DNA of 64,000 bases from assembly GCF_015558675.1 (NCBI RefSeq), contig NZ_JADMOL010000001.1:990865-1054864 (forward strand). The letters are read 5' to 3'. The position numbers and the translations under genes are program-made. Below are positions 63,104 to 64,000 of the stretch, piece after piece; the first letter of the stretch is position 1; each line of letters begins with the position of its first letter. Below the pieces are notes generated by a model. That model did no database searches and was not told where the DNA came from. It saw only the letters and a program-made list of their open reading frames with translations. The DNA comes from Paenibacillus sp. 1001270B_150601_E10. GTDB taxonomy: Bacteria; Bacillota; Bacilli; Paenibacillales; Paenibacillaceae.

Positions 63104-64000
63104 TTAGCTTTGCTCCATGAGTTCCAGCCACTCATTAAACTCGGATTGCAGCTTGTTGTATTCGTCTTGAAGCTTCTTATGCTCTACTTCTAGATCCGAC
63201 ATCTTCTTGCGCCCCATCTCTTGTTCAATCTGCGAGAGACGGAACTGATGAGACATCAGCTCGAATTGTTCTTTAATCATAGCGTACTCTTCTTGATTGA
63301 AGTCAGACGCCTTCACGCTTGCATGCTCAATTGCTGCGGCTGCAGCTTCTTGCTGCTCAAGCATCTGTTCACGAAGCGCCGCCTTTTCCTCTTGCAAGCG
63401 CTCCTGCTCAGCTTGCATCGCAGCTAGCTGTTCCTTCAGCTGCTCTCCTTCTTGGTACAGCCTAGCCAAGAGATCCTCACGATCCTCGCGCTCCGCTTCG
63501 AGTTGGTCCTTCAGTTCGCGAAGCTCCGACTGTTCGTTGTATAGATTCTCAATTTGTTTCTCGAGCTTGATCTTGTCGCCTTGTAGAACGGAGATTGCCT
63601 GACTTTGGGCAGCACCCTTCTGCTGCTCCTCCGCAATTGTTTGCTTCATCGCTTGCTCTTCGTATTGAGAAAGCTCAAACAGCTCCTTGAGCTCTGCGAT
63701 ATTTTGCTCCAAGGCAGCGACCATTTGCTCCTTCTGAGCCTCCTGCTCAGCTGTTGCTTGTTCGAGCCTATGAATTCTCGCTTCACGCTCTACAAGCTCT
63801 TCATCTTTAACACGAAGCTGGCGCTCAAGCTCAGTCGTTGTCGCATTCCAGCGTTCAGCCTGCTCCTGCACATGAGCACGAAGTGCTTCCAGCTTAAGCT
63901 CCGCATCCTGCTCGGCTTCCCTGTAGGCTTCAGCTGCTTTCGTCTCCATCAGCTGCTTCAGCTCGGATTCCTTCTCCAAGGCTTCCGCATTCAACTGGCT
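63104..64000 (-). CDS. Coiled-coil protein, N-terminus beyond the window
   Basis: The frame stays open to the right edge (298 residues visible), so the start is outside. Almost all of it is a continuous heptad-rich, Glu/Gln/Lys-rich helix (for example EREDREDLLARLYQEGEQLKEQ), with no membrane segment. By position before cvpA it could be the C-terminal extension of a ZapA-like cell-division protein, as synteny suggests; the diagnostic N-terminal ZapA domain would be off the window. Confidence 0.7.
   Translation of the reverse strand, partial: SQLNAEALEKESELKQLMETKAAEAYREAEQDAELKLEALRAHVQEQAERWNATTTELERQLRVKDEELVEREARIHRLEQATAEQEAQKEQMVAALEQNIAELKELFELSQYEEQAMKQTIAEEQQKGAAQSQAISVLQGDKIKLEKQIENLYNEQSELRELKDQLEAEREDREDLLARLYQEGEQLKEQLAAMQAEQERLQEEKAALREQMLEQQEAAAAAIEHASVKASDFNQEEYAMIKEQFELMSHQFRLSQIEQEMGRKKMSDLEVEHKKLQDEYNKLQSEFNEWLELMEQS

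Overview
The window looks like chromosomal DNA of a spore-forming Gram-positive bacterium of the Paenibacillaceae (Paenibacillus-like). Evidence: strong AGGAGG-type ribosome binding sites, Bacillota regulatory RNAs (a threonine T-box before thrS, a SAM-I S-box before metA), a GlnR/TnrA-type operator, and many sporulation genes (PrkA, a gamma-type SASP-like gene with a near-consensus sigma-G promoter, YtxC, a Spo0E-like phosphatase, CotF-like coat protein, AbrB-like regulator). The futalosine enzyme MqnC and a 474-residue glutamine synthetase also set it apart from Bacillus subtilis. I saw no rRNA, tRNA, CRISPR array, prophage or insertion sequence. Most ordinary genes are intact; the clear exception is glpK.

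Layout. 1-4.7 kb: a truncated repeat protein, a DUF368 lipid-carrier transporter, PrkA and a DUF2161 nuclease-fold protein. 4.7-9.5 kb: an aminotransferase and the glycerol genes glpD-glpK, with glpK cut by an in-frame TGA. 10-15.7 kb: an envelope pair (coiled-coil membrane protein plus phosphodiester glycosidase), a 32-residue membrane peptide, an AbrB-like regulator, TrmL, an ABC exporter behind a large dyad, and an orphan PhoP-like response regulator. 15.8-20 kb: serC, glnA and aroF, each with its own sigma-A promoter and terminator. 20.3-25.4 kb: a sulfonate/sulfate-ester ABC transporter operon ending in an arylsulfatase. 25.8-29.6 kb: DUF2062, ispH and a CssRS-like two-component system next to htrA. 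31.7-34.5 kb: a liaFSR operon facing an L,D-transpeptidase. 35-40 kb: SASP-like gene, 3D-domain protein, T-box-thrS, ytxC. 40-45 kb: mqnC and S-box-metA-metI-metC. 45.4-52.6 kb: corA with a long structured leader, an HRDC protein behind a promoter-proximal terminator, a 5'-3' exonuclease, an ArsC-like protein, a pseudouridine synthase, a cobalamin adenosyltransferase, a lipoprotein and Spo0E-like. 52.7-64 kb: alaR-alaT, two coat-type genes, an FAD oxidoreductase, an MFS transporter, a zinc-ribbon protein, mutS2, two small envelope genes, cvpA and an unfinished coiled-coil gene.

The themes are envelope stress sensing (LiaFSR, CssRS-like/HtrA), sulfur acquisition (sulfatase operon and methionine operon), amino-acid metabolism and sporulation. 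I found no clearly new multi-gene system. The observations most worth checking are the nonsense codon in glpK, the roughly 320-nt leader of corA with a 54-codon upstream ORF, the promoter-terminator leader before the HRDC gene, the GSI-beta-like glnA with a perfect GlnR/TnrA box, and several large dyads that look like operators or RNA structures.
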